Origin: Parvularculaceae bacterium UBA4496
GTDB taxonomy: Bacteria > Pseudomonadota > Alphaproteobacteria > Caulobacterales > Parvularculaceae
Reading direction: 5' to 3'
Length of the DNA: 15,828 nucleotides
Assembly (NCBI GenBank): GCA_002388885.1
Contig: DGNI01000064.1
Location: 6,170 to 21,997, forward strand
The notes beneath the pieces were generated by a model. The model searched no databases. It was not told the DNA's origin and saw only the letters and a list, made by a program, of their open reading frames with translations. The position numbers and the translations under genes are program-made. Of the stretch, positions 1 to 7,279 are shown one piece after another; the first letter of the stretch is position 1; every line of letters begins with the position of its first letter.

Positions 1-570
1 GGTGATCCACTGATTGCCGCCCTGCGTCTGGTCGAGTCTCGCTCGGATCGGTCCATACTGAACGCCGTCAATCTCGATGCCGTCAGCCAGGTTGTCGAGC
101 GCCTTCTGATCGACGCGGCCATAAGCGCGCACGCGATAGCGCCGGGTCCAGCCGGTCGAAGGCAATTCGAGGCGGCGGGAAAGATCGCCGGAATTGGTGA
201 GCAACAGCAATCCTTCCGTTGTGAGATCGAGGCGTCCCACAGAAATCACCCGCGGAAGCTGGCCCTGCAGCATCTCGAAAACCGTTCGCCGCCCTTGCGG
301 GTCTTTGTGGGTCGTCACAAGCCCATCGGGTTTGTGAAATCGCCACAGCCGGGGGGCGTCGGGCTTTCCGACTCGTGTACCGTCAACACGGATATCCATC
401 TCAGGCGTCACCTTGAACGCCGGGGTCGTCAGCGTCACGCCGTCAACAGTAACGACGCCCTGTTCGATCAGCTTTTCAGCCTCGCGGCGCGAGGCGACGC
501 CGGCGCGGGCGAGAAACTTCGCGATGCGCTCGCCTGTATTTTCGTCGGGTGCGGATGAATCATTCGCCAT
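1..570 (-). CDS. rluB: RluB/RsuA-family 23S rRNA pseudouridine synthase, 3' end cut off by window edge
   Basis: Reading leftward from the ATG at 568-570, an open frame of 190 codons runs off the left edge without a stop. Residues about 12-60 form an S4 RNA-binding domain (ERIAKFLARAGVASRREAEKLI). The RsuA/RluB catalytic domain follows, with the PDGLVTTHKDPQGRRTVFE stretch and the VGRLDLTTEGLLLLTNSGDL block, whose GRLD aspartate is the catalytic residue of this family. Members isomerise a single uridine in rRNA; RluB acts on 23S rRNA near the peptidyl-transferase centre. A good Shine-Dalgarno (AAGGA on the - strand, 578-582) lies 7 bases before the ATG. The gene is divergent from the methyltransferase at 630. 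RluB is preferred over RsuA or RluE because of the S4 domain and the closeness of tadA, but the missing C-terminus leaves the exact subtype open. Confidence 0.9.
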   Translation of the reverse strand, partial: MANDSSAPDENTGERIAKFLARAGVASRREAEKLIEQGVVTVDGVTLTTPAFKVTPEMDIRVDGTRVGKPDAPRLWRFHKPDGLVTTHKDPQGRRTVFEMLQGQLPRVISVGRLDLTTEGLLLLTNSGDLSRRLELPSTGWTRRYRVRAYGRVDQKALDNLADGIEIDGVQYGPIRARLDQTQGGNQWIT

Positions 571-604
571 TAACTGGTCCTTAAAAGCATCTCTATTCAA
601 TTTG

Positions 605-619
605 GGCGCAACATGCGCC
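605..619. promoter_or_regulatory. Small GC-rich dyad in the divergent rluB/methyltransferase gap
   Basis: GGCGCA-aca-TGCGCC is a perfect 6+6 inverted repeat with a 3-base centre. It ends 10 bases before the methyltransferase ATG at 630 and sits in the 59-base gap that must hold both divergent promoters. It could be an operator half-site pair or a leader hairpin covering the place where a Shine-Dalgarno would be; I see no clear Shine-Dalgarno for the rightward gene. In GC-rich DNA a 6+6 dyad can arise by chance, so the role is uncertain. Confidence 0.3.
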
Positions 620-629
620 ATAAAACGTC

Positions 630-1367
630 ATGGATCTGAAGGAAGAAAAAGCCGTAGGCGGCGATCCGTCCGCGCACTGGTACTACATATCCAAGGGCCG
701 GGCGATCAAGAGCCTGTTGGGCCGGGTGCCCATTAGCGCGCTTCTTGACGTTGGCGCAGGCTCTGGCGTCTTTTCGAAAATGCTGCTGGAGGAGGGCCGG
801 GCCGAAAGAGCGGTCTGCGTCGATCCGGGCTATGAGGATGAATTCATCGGGCGCCGCCGCGCCGACAATATCGCCTTCGTGCGTTCTGTGGATACGGTCA
901 GCGCCGACACCATTTTGATGATCGACGTTATCGAACATGTGGATGACGATGTGAGGCTCATTCGCGAATATGCAGACCGAGCTGCGCCGGGAACAAGGGT
1001 GCTGATTTCCGTTCCGGCGTTTCAGTTTCTGTGGTCGTCCCATGACGAGTTTCTGGAGCACCGCCGGCGTTACACGCTGACCGGCCTGCGGCAGACGGTT
1101 GAGCGTGCTGGACTCGAACCGCAGGACATGCGCTATTTTTTCGGACTCCTGTTTCCGGCTGCGGCCGCCTCTCGGATGATCGAGAACCGCGACGGCGAGG
1201 CCAAAGCCAGCAAACTGAAGCCGGCGCCGTCATGGCTCAATGCATCGCTGGTGGCGGTCCACGATATTGAGCGTTTAGCGCTATTCCCGTTCAATCGCCT
1301 CGCTGGCGTGACGGCGTTCTGTCTCGCGACAAAGCCTCGGGTGGCGCAGGCGAAGGTCGCGGCGTAG
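630..1367 (+). CDS. Class I SAM-dependent methyltransferase, substrate unknown
   Basis: This 245-residue protein has the SAM-binding motif I LLDVGAGSG at residues 38-46, an acidic loop (CVDPG, 63-67) and the motif IV-like MIDVIEHVDDD at 97-107. The segment SVPAFQFLWSSHDEFLEHRR (127-146), followed by RYT, is typical of small-molecule, lipid or glycan methyltransferases of the Methyltransf_11/23 type. The C-terminal third has two hydrophobic stretches (about 168-182 and 203-232) that may bring it to the membrane. It is not RsmD, the rRNA methyltransferase often found between rluB and tadA in alphaproteobacteria: the RsmD signature NPPF/Y is absent. The stop lies 11 bases before the tadA start, so the two are probably co-transcribed. 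The ATG at 630 has no strong Shine-Dalgarno. Fold is confident; substrate is unknown. Confidence 0.85.
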   Translation: MDLKEEKAVGGDPSAHWYYISKGRAIKSLLGRVPISALLDVGAGSGVFSKMLLEEGRAERAVCVDPGYEDEFIGRRRADNIAFVRSVDTVSADTILMIDVIEHVDDDVRLIREYADRAAPGTRVLISVPAFQFLWSSHDEFLEHRRRYTLTGLRQTVERAGLEPQDMRYFFGLLFPAAAASRMIENRDGEAKASKLKPAPSWLNASLVAVHDIERLALFPFNRLAGVTAFCLATKPRVAQAKVAA

Positions 1368-1378
1368 AACCTTTTCCT

Positions 1379-1831
1379 GTGAACAACGACCAACACTATA
1401 TGTCCCTCGCGCTTGATGAAGCGCGGGCGGCGGCGGCAGCCAGCGAGGCGCCGATTGGCGCCGTGCTCGTCGATGCGGCGGGCGAAGTGATCGCGGCGGC
1501 GGGTAACGCGCCGATCTCCACCCATGACCCGACTGGTCACGCAGAAATCCGCGTGCTGCGCGCGGCGGCGCAGAAGCTCGGCAACTACCGCCTTGCGGAC
1601 ACGACGCTTTATGTATCGCTTGAGCCCTGCGCTATGTGTGCGGGCGCTATATCGATGGCGCGCGTCAAACGCCTAGTCATTGCGGCGCGCGATCCGAAGG
1701 GCGGCGCCGTATGGCACGGACCACGATACTTCGAGCAGCCGACCTGTCACTGGCGGCCTGAAGTAATTGAAGGCCCATTTGCGGCTGAGGCAGGCGATCT
1801 CCTGCGCGACTTTTTCCGGGCGAGGCGTTAG
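1379..1831 (+). CDS. tadA: tRNA-specific adenosine-34 deaminase TadA
   Basis: This 150-residue zinc deaminase converts A34 to inosine in the wobble position of tRNA-Arg(ACG). The zinc and catalytic motif HAE is at residues 54-56 (H54 ligand, E56 proton shuttle), inside DPTGHAE, and PCAMC supplies ligands C84 and C87. N43 in GNAP matches the conserved Asn of TadA. The C-terminus (ARDPKGGAVWHGPRYFEQPT and the final LLRDFFRARR) matches bacterial TadA, alphaproteobacterial type, rather than guanine or cytidine deaminases. The start taken is GTG at 1379; ATG at 1400 (MSLALDEARAA) is an equally plausible start that keeps the whole domain. It follows the methyltransferase by 11 bases and precedes the DoxX gene by 25 bases, which suggests one transcript. 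Confidence 0.93.
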   Translation: MNNDQHYMSLALDEARAAAAASEAPIGAVLVDAAGEVIAAAGNAPISTHDPTGHAEIRVLRAAAQKLGNYRLADTTLYVSLEPCAMCAGAISMARVKRLVIAARDPKGGAVWHGPRYFEQPTCHWRPEVIEGPFAAEAGDLLRDFFRARR

Positions 1832-1856
1832 GCTCTCCCGAAAAGGGAGGGAGGTC

Positions 1857-2270
1857 ATGAAAAAGCTGATATTCCTTGAGGGGCTCGCCGGGTTGCAAGA
1901 TCTGGGGCTTTTCGCCTTGCGCGGACTTACGGGCGCGTTTCTGGTCTGGGGCGTCTGGGACAACATCGCCGATCCCGCACGCATGACCGAGTTCGTCGAA
2001 TTCATGCGGCATTTCAAATTCCCGGCGCCGGAGTTGATGGCGCCCTTGTCGGTGTGGTTCCAGTTTGCCTGCGGCGTTTTATTCATTCTGGGATTGTTCA
2101 CCCGCTGGGCCGGGCTGTTGATGGCGTTCAATTTCATCGTCGGGTTCTTGATGGTGCATCTGGCGGATGATTTCCGCGCGCAGTTCCCGGCGCTTATGCT
2201 GATTGCGGTCAGTTTTTACCTTGCAACAGCAGGCGGCGGGCGGTTCGCCCTCGATCGGCTTTTCCGGTAA
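1857..2270 (+). CDS. DoxX-family integral membrane protein
   Basis: This 137-residue protein has four predicted membrane helices at about 15-36, 62-82, 84-103 and 109-126. The GLFALRGLTGAFLVWGVWDN start of helix 1 and the GLFTRWAGLLMAFNF block around helix 3 are typical of DoxX/SURF4-like proteins. Characterised DoxX-like proteins are linked to quinone or thiol redox processes, but no activity can be assigned here. The start is set at ATG 1857 because GGGAGGGAGG lies directly in front of it. The frame stays open upstream to 1767, but that part overlaps tadA and encodes only its shifted frame. The gene probably belongs to the methyltransferase-tadA transcript. Confidence 0.85.
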   Translation: MKKLIFLEGLAGLQDLGLFALRGLTGAFLVWGVWDNIADPARMTEFVEFMRHFKFPAPELMAPLSVWFQFACGVLFILGLFTRWAGLLMAFNFIVGFLMVHLADDFRAQFPALMLIAVSFYLATAGGGRFALDRLFR

Positions 2271-2338
2271 CTGCGCTTGACGCTTTTATGTGACGCCGCG
2301 AGCGTTATCATGCGCCTGAAAAAAAGGAGCCCCTCGTA

Positions 2339-3562
2339 ATGGATTTCGCTTATTCAGACCGCTGTCAGGATTATCTGAAACGCGTTTCGGCGTTCATGGA
2401 CAAATATGTTTATGAAGGAAACGAAGTTTATGAACGTCAGCATGCGGAGTTTGGTCCTGGTGACGGGCGCTGGAAAGTGCCGCCGATTATCGAGGAGCTG
2501 AAAGCGAAAGCGAAAGCTGAAGGCCTGTGGAATATGTTCCACAACGATCCGAAATGGGGGCCGGCGCTTTCTAACGCCGACTATGCGCCCATCGCGGAAC
2601 TGACGGGACGTTGTCACATCGCGCCGGAGGTTTTCAATTGCGCGGCGCCGGACACCGGCAATATGGAAGTGCTGATCAAATACGGCACGCCAGAACAGCA
2701 GGAGCAGTGGCTGGTTCCGTTGCTTGAAGGAAAAATTCGTTCGGCGTTTTTGATGACGGAACCGCAGGTCGCGTCATCGGACGCGACGAATATCGAAACC
2801 GATATCAAGCTCGACGGCGATCACTACGTGATCAATGGCCGCAAATGGTGGTCGTCAGGCGCAGGTGACCCGCGTTGCAAGATTTTCATCGTCATGGGCA
2901 AGACCGACAAGGACGCGGCGCGGCATGAGCAGCAGTCGCAAATCCTTGTTCCGGCTGACGCCCCGGGCGTCAAAATTCTGCGTCACTTGCCTGTTTTCGG
3001 TTACGACGATGCGCCCCACGGCCATATGGAAGTGGAGCTGAAGGACGTCCGCGTGCCGAAAGAAAATATCATCCTGGGGCCGGGCCGCGGGTTTGAAATC
3101 GCGCAAGGCCGCCTTGGGCCGGGCCGTATTCACCACTGCATGCGCACCATCGGCGCCGCGGAAGTGGCGCTCGAAAAAATGGTGAAGCGCATTCTGACGC
3201 GCGAAGCCTTCGGCAAGCCGATTTTCAAACACTCGATTTGGGAACAGCGTGTTGCGGAAGCACGTATCGATATTGAGATGACACGGCTATTGACGCTGAA
3301 AGCCGCGTGGATGATGGACACGGTCGGCAACAAGGTGGCGCAAGGCGAGATCGCCATGATCAAGGTCGCCGCGCCGCGCATTGCATTGCGCATCATCGAT
3401 GACGCCATTCAGGCGCACGGCGGCGCTGGCGTCACGACCGACTTTGGGCTTGCGCGCGCTTACGCCATGTTGCGGACGCTTCGCCTTGCGGACGGCCCGG
3501 ACGAGGTTCACTGCCGGGCGATTGCACGCATGGAGTTCAAGAAGCACTCGAACATGGCCTAA
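2339..3562 (+). CDS. Acyl-CoA dehydrogenase, ACAD10/11-like
   Basis: This 407-residue flavoprotein should catalyse alpha,beta-dehydrogenation of an acyl-CoA in fatty-acid or related acyl catabolism, passing electrons to ETF. Order: N-terminal helical domain (1-130); FAD/substrate beta-barrel with [20 protein letters not shown] (137-156) and [13 protein letters not shown] (166-178); C-terminal helical domain with [26 protein letters not shown] and [20 protein letters not shown] (358-377). The catalytic-base region reads LADGPDEVH (383-391), so D385 sits where most family members carry the catalytic Glu. This pattern is shared with ACAD10/11-type enzymes. AGGAG at 2325-2329 sits well before the ATG. 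There is no ETF, thiolase or hydratase gene alongside, so the gene appears to stand alone. The chain length of the substrate cannot be read from sequence. Confidence 0.92.
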   Translation: MDFAYSDRCQDYLKRVSAFMDKYVYEGNEVYERQHAEFGPGDGRWKVPPIIEELKAKAKAEGLWNMFHNDPKWGPALSNADYAPIAELTGRCHIAPEVFNCAAPDTGNMEVLIKYGTPEQQEQWLVPLLEGKIRSAFLMTEPQVASSDATNIETDIKLDGDHYVINGRKWWSSGAGDPRCKIFIVMGKTDKDAARHEQQSQILVPADAPGVKILRHLPVFGYDDAPHGHMEVELKDVRVPKENIILGPGRGFEIAQGRLGPGRIHHCMRTIGAAEVALEKMVKRILTREAFGKPIFKHSIWEQRVAEARIDIEMTRLLTLKAAWMMDTVGNKVAQGEIAMIKVAAPRIALRIIDDAIQAHGGAGVTTDFGLARAYAMLRTLRLADGPDEVHCRAIARMEFKKHSNMA

Positions 3563-3607
3563 AAAGCAACACTGACCAAAAAGGGTTGCTCCGCCTGCCG
3601 ATAAATG

Positions 3608-3644
3608 CGCTCATTTCGCCTTGCGTCGTTTGTCGCTCATTTCG
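3608..3644 (+). promoter_or_regulatory. 11-base direct repeat with possible promoter upstream of the amidohydrolase gene
   Basis: CGCTCATTTCG occurs at 3608-3618 and again at 3634-3644, exactly 26 bases apart. The second copy lies in the spacer of a candidate promoter (TTGTCG at 3630-3635, 17-base spacer, TAATCG at 3653-3658), 42-52 bases before the ATG at 3686. The tandem copies could be a direct-repeat binding site for a regulator. The promoter boxes are weak matches and the repeat is short, so this is tentative. Confidence 0.35.
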
Positions 3645-3685
3645 ATTGATGCTAATCGTTCCTCAAGAGATATGGAGGGGCGGCG

Positions 3686-6600
3686 ATGGCGGTCAGGGCA
3701 ATTGGCTTGATGCTTACGGGGGCGGTTGGCGTTTCGGCGCTAATTTACGGCGCGAGCCGTTATGAGCCTACATCGGAGATGTTGCAGAGCGTGCTGGGCG
3801 CGTCGTCGGATACAGGGCAACAGCCTTCAGCCGGCGGCGAGACTCCGGATTCCGGAGCGTCAGATAGCCAAAATGCGTCGGCGGAGTCGTCTGGCGGCGA
3901 TGACGACAAAAAAGCTTCCGGTAAAGACGCCAAGAAAGATTACGACTTACCCTTGCGGCCAGAGCGTGAAATCGCGCTGACGACCGACGAGGGCACCTGG
4001 CTTTCGCTTGATGTCTCGCCTGACGGGCAGACGATCATTTTCGAACTCCTTGGCGATATCTATACGATGCCGGCGGCGGGCGGCGCGGCGACGCCGCTGA
4101 TCAAGGATATGGCGCTCAACGGTCAGCCGGCCTGGTCGCCGGACGGAACGAGGATCGCATTTATTTCGGATCGCAAGGGATCGGAGAATTTGTGGATCGC
4201 CGATGCCGACGGCTCCAACATGAAAATGCTGAGCAGCGGAGAAGAAAACGAAATCACCTCACCCGCGTGGTCCGTAGACGGAAATTATGTGGTTGTCTCA
4301 AAGTCCGCATGGTCGCTGGGCGTTTACGAGCTCTGGATGTTCCACAAGGACGGCGGAAGCGGCGTTCAGTTGACTGAGGCGATGCCGGCGCCGAACACGC
4401 CTACAAACCAGCGTTTTAACGCAGTCGGTCCGGCGCCCTCGCCGGATGGACGTTACGTATATTACGCCGGAAAAACAGGCGGGTTTTCCTATAACCTGAC
4501 CATGCCGCAATGGAGCATTTTCCGTCGCGATCTTGATAATGGAACGCAGGATGTGGTGGCGACGGCGCAGGGCTCCGCCATGCGACCGCTGATTTCTCCT
4601 GATGGAAAAAAGCTTGTATTTGCAACACGCCATGACGCGCAAACTGGTTTGAGAGTCCGCGACCTCGAAACCGGCGACGAAGACTGGCTGATTTATCCCG
4701 TTACGCGCGACGATCAGGAATCCCGCTTTACCCGTGACCTGATGCCGGCGGCGGCCTTCACTCCGGACGGTCAGAGCCTGATCATGAATCTCGACGGCAA
4801 GATCCAGCGCGTAAACATGAACACCGGCGCTGCCACGGTCATTCCGTTCACGGCGGATGTTTCGCTTGATGTCGGGCCCGATTTGGATCTCGACCAGAAA
4901 ATCGAAACCGGTCCGGTCAAGGCCCGCATTGCGCAAAGCCCGGCGGAGTCGCCCAACGGGCGGCGCTATGCCTTTTCAGCGCTTGGCGAACTTTACATCC
5001 ATGAGCCTGGTTCCGGTGAACCGCGCAAGATTGATGCAGCAGGTCGGTCGGCGTTTCAGCCGTCCTGGTCGCCTGACGGGCGGAGTTTGACATACATTAC
5101 ATGGGAGCCAGATGGAGGACATATCTGGCGCATCAATCCCGACCGCGGCAGCGCGCAGCGGGTTTCCCGCGTCGCCGCATACTATTCCAACCCGATCTTC
5201 ACGCCTGACGGTCGGCAGATCGTGGCGCTGCGGTCATCAAACGCCGCCTATCGTGATCGGGAAACGGACTTCGGCGCGCCGGCTGGTATCGATCTCGTGC
5301 GAATGCCTGCGTCCGGCGGCGCAACAACGCTGATTACGCATGCGAGCGGACTGGGTTCGCCGCACTTCGCCGATGCAGACGATCGGGTTTACGTTTATAC
5401 CGGTGGCGGCCTTACCTCCATGCGGCTCGACGGCACCGACCGTCGCACGCACGTCCAGGTCAGGGGCAAGGGTTTTTATTTTTCCGCTGAGCCTGTGCCT
5501 GCTGATGACATCATCATGTCTCCAGACGGCGATCATGTTCTCGCCTCGGTGCAGGGACAGTTATATCTGACGTCGGCGCCGCAGTTTGACCGCGCGGGCG
5601 CCACCATTAATGTTTCCTCGCCAAGCGTCCCGGTCAAAAGGCTGAGCGATGTCGGCGCCGATTATTTCGGCTGGTCGGCTGATGGACAGGCTATCTACTG
5701 GTCCGTTGGTTCCACGATTTACCGTCAGGCGTTAGCCGATATTTCGTTTGCGGACGATGACGAGAAGAAAGAGGAAGAAGACACTGCTGAAGCCGAAGGC
5801 AATGAGTCCGAAGGTAATGACGCGGATGAAGCCGCAGAAGAGGAAGCTGCTTCGGACGACGAAAGCGATGAGGCGGGCTCACAGGAAGCCGAAGAAAGTG
5901 ATGAAATCGGCGAAGACCTTTCGGAGTGGGAGCCGGAGCTTCGCGAAGCCGATGAGTCGATCTCTGTCATCGAGATCAATGTAACCGTTCCGCGCGATAC
6001 GCCCTCCGGGTCTATACTGTTACGCGGCGCCAAAGTCGTCAGCATGAAGGGCGACGAAATTATCGAAAACGCCGACCTTTTGATAACAGGCTCGAAAATT
6101 GCGGCGGTCGGCGCCCGTGGTGAAGTCAATGCGCCGGCAGACGCGCGCATTATCGATGTCGCCGGCAAGACAATTACGCCGGGCTTTATCGATACCCACG
6201 CTCACTGGTTTGAAATCCGCCGTGGCGTGATCGAGAACGATCACTGGGGCTTCCTCGCGAACGTCGCCTATGGCGTCACCGCGGGGCTCGACGTGCAAAC
6301 GGCGACGAACGACATGTTCGCCTATCAGGACATGATCGATAGCGGCCGGATGATCGGTCTGCGCGCCTTTTCAACCGGTCCGGGCGTTTTCTCCAACAAT
6401 GCTTTCAAGTCCAAGGATGAGGCTTACGGTGTTCTGAAAAAATATCGCGACCACTATCGCACGCGTAACATCAAGGCGTACTTAAGCGGCAATCGCAAAC
6501 AGCGCCATTATGTAATGCAGGCTGCGCAGAAGCTCGGCATGCTGCCGACGACCGAGGGCGCCCTCGATCTCAAGCTCGATTTGACTCACGCCATTGACGG

Positions 6601-7249
6601 CTTCTGGGGAACGGAACACGCCCTGCCCATTACACCGCTCTATGGCGATGTGGTGGCGTTGATGGCGCAAAGCAATATCGCCTATACGCCGACATTGCTG
6701 GTATCATATGGCGGCCCGTGGGCGGAGAATTTCTACTACACGCGGGAAAATCCGCATGAGGACGAAAAACTCCGGCGTTTCATGCCGCACGATGTGGTCG
6801 ATAACAAATCATTGCGCCGCTCCTGGTTTCTGGAACAGGAGCATGTTTTCCCGCGGCTTGCGGAAGATGCGGCGAAAATCGCGCGCGCCGGCGGGCGCGT
6901 CGGCGTCGGCAGTCACGGTCAGCTGCAGGGTCTCGGCTATCACTGGGAGCTCTGGTCGCTTGCCTCTGGCGGCATGACGCCAATGGAAGCGCTACATGCA
7001 GCAACCCTCGGCGGCGCCGATATCATTGGATATGAAAGCGAAATCGGATCGATCGAACCCGGCAAATACGCCGACATCAATATTTTTGACGCCGATCCGA
7101 GCGAAGATATCCGCAACACCGCTTCGCTATCCATGGTGATGCAGAACGGGCGGCTTTATAACGCCGATACGCTAGAGCAGGTGGCGCCTAATCCCACGCC
7201 TGCGCCGAATCTCTGGTTTTGGGAAAGCGATCCTGAATCGCGAAACTAA
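3686..7249 (+). CDS. Exported or membrane-anchored TolB-propeller amidohydrolase
   Basis: This 1187-residue protein starts with a hydrophobic segment (about 4-24, GLMLTGAVGVSALIYGA) that acts as signal anchor or signal peptide. A Ser/Gly/Asp-rich linker follows (about 38-88). Residues about 100-685 contain at least ten PD40/TolB-type repeats (WSPDGTRIAFISDRKGSENL, ISPDGKKLVFATRH, WSPDGRSLTYITW and others), forming one or two beta-propellers. A strongly acidic stretch (about 689-757) leads to an amidohydrolase domain (about 775-1165). That domain has THAH (H838, H840), K930 as possible carboxylated lysine, H978 in GTEHALP, and GSHGQ (H1077) where many relatives have Asp. It ends with GSIEPGKYADINIFDADPSE. 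The propeller-amidohydrolase order is a known family of probable periplasmic or surface peptidase-like or cyclic-amide hydrolases; the substrate is unknown. A GGAGGGGCGGCG ribosome site precedes the ATG. Confidence 0.9.
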   Translation: MAVRAIGLMLTGAVGVSALIYGASRYEPTSEMLQSVLGASSDTGQQPSAGGETPDSGASDSQNASAESSGGDDDKKASGKDAKKDYDLPLRPEREIALTTDEGTWLSLDVSPDGQTIIFELLGDIYTMPAAGGAATPLIKDMALNGQPAWSPDGTRIAFISDRKGSENLWIADADGSNMKMLSSGEENEITSPAWSVDGNYVVVSKSAWSLGVYELWMFHKDGGSGVQLTEAMPAPNTPTNQRFNAVGPAPSPDGRYVYYAGKTGGFSYNLTMPQWSIFRRDLDNGTQDVVATAQGSAMRPLISPDGKKLVFATRHDAQTGLRVRDLETGDEDWLIYPVTRDDQESRFTRDLMPAAAFTPDGQSLIMNLDGKIQRVNMNTGAATVIPFTADVSLDVGPDLDLDQKIETGPVKARIAQSPAESPNGRRYAFSALGELYIHEPGSGEPRKIDAAGRSAFQPSWSPDGRSLTYITWEPDGGHIWRINPDRGSAQRVSRVAAYYSNPIFTPDGRQIVALRSSNAAYRDRETDFGAPAGIDLVRMPASGGATTLITHASGLGSPHFADADDRVYVYTGGGLTSMRLDGTDRRTHVQVRGKGFYFSAEPVPADDIIMSPDGDHVLASVQGQLYLTSAPQFDRAGATINVSSPSVPVKRLSDVGADYFGWSADGQAIYWSVGSTIYRQALADISFADDDEKKEEEDTAEAEGNESEGNDADEAAEEEAASDDESDEAGSQEAEESDEIGEDLSEWEPELREADESISVIEINVTVPRDTPSGSILLRGAKVVSMKGDEIIENADLLITGSKIAAVGARGEVNAPADARIIDVAGKTITPGFIDTHAHWFEIRRGVIENDHWGFLANVAYGVTAGLDVQTATNDMFAYQDMIDSGRMIGLRAFSTGPGVFSNNAFKSKDEAYGVLKKYRDHYRTRNIKAYLSGNRKQRHYVMQAAQKLGMLPTTEGALDLKLDLTHAIDGFWGTEHALPITPLYGDVVALMAQSNIAYTPTLLVSYGGPWAENFYYTRENPHEDEKLRRFMPHDVVDNKSLRRSWFLEQEHVFPRLAEDAAKIARAGGRVGVGSHGQLQGLGYHWELWSLASGGMTPMEALHAATLGGADIIGYESEIGSIEPGKYADINIFDADPSEDIRNTASLSMVMQNGRLYNADTLEQVAPNPTPAPNLWFWESDPESRN

Positions 7250-7279
7250 GGGCGAATAAAAAGGCGGGGGCTTACAGCT

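Noticed and set aside
597..1061. 154-codon - strand frame opposite the methyltransferase
   Set aside because: It runs antisense across methyltransferase motifs I and IV; the + strand frame is the one with family features.
1767..1856. N-terminal extension of the DoxX frame upstream of ATG 1857
   Set aside because: It overlaps the end of tadA in another frame, has no membrane-protein character, and a strong ribosome site sits directly before ATG 1857.
3565..3590. AGCAAC...GTTGCT inverted repeat after the acyl-CoA dehydrogenase, considered as a terminator
   Set aside because: The stem is only 6 pairs with a 14-base loop, and no T-run follows it.
4298..4936. 212-codon - strand frame inside the propeller-amidohydrolase gene
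   Set aside because: It is antisense to well-conserved PD40 repeats and its product is rich in Arg and His without motifs.
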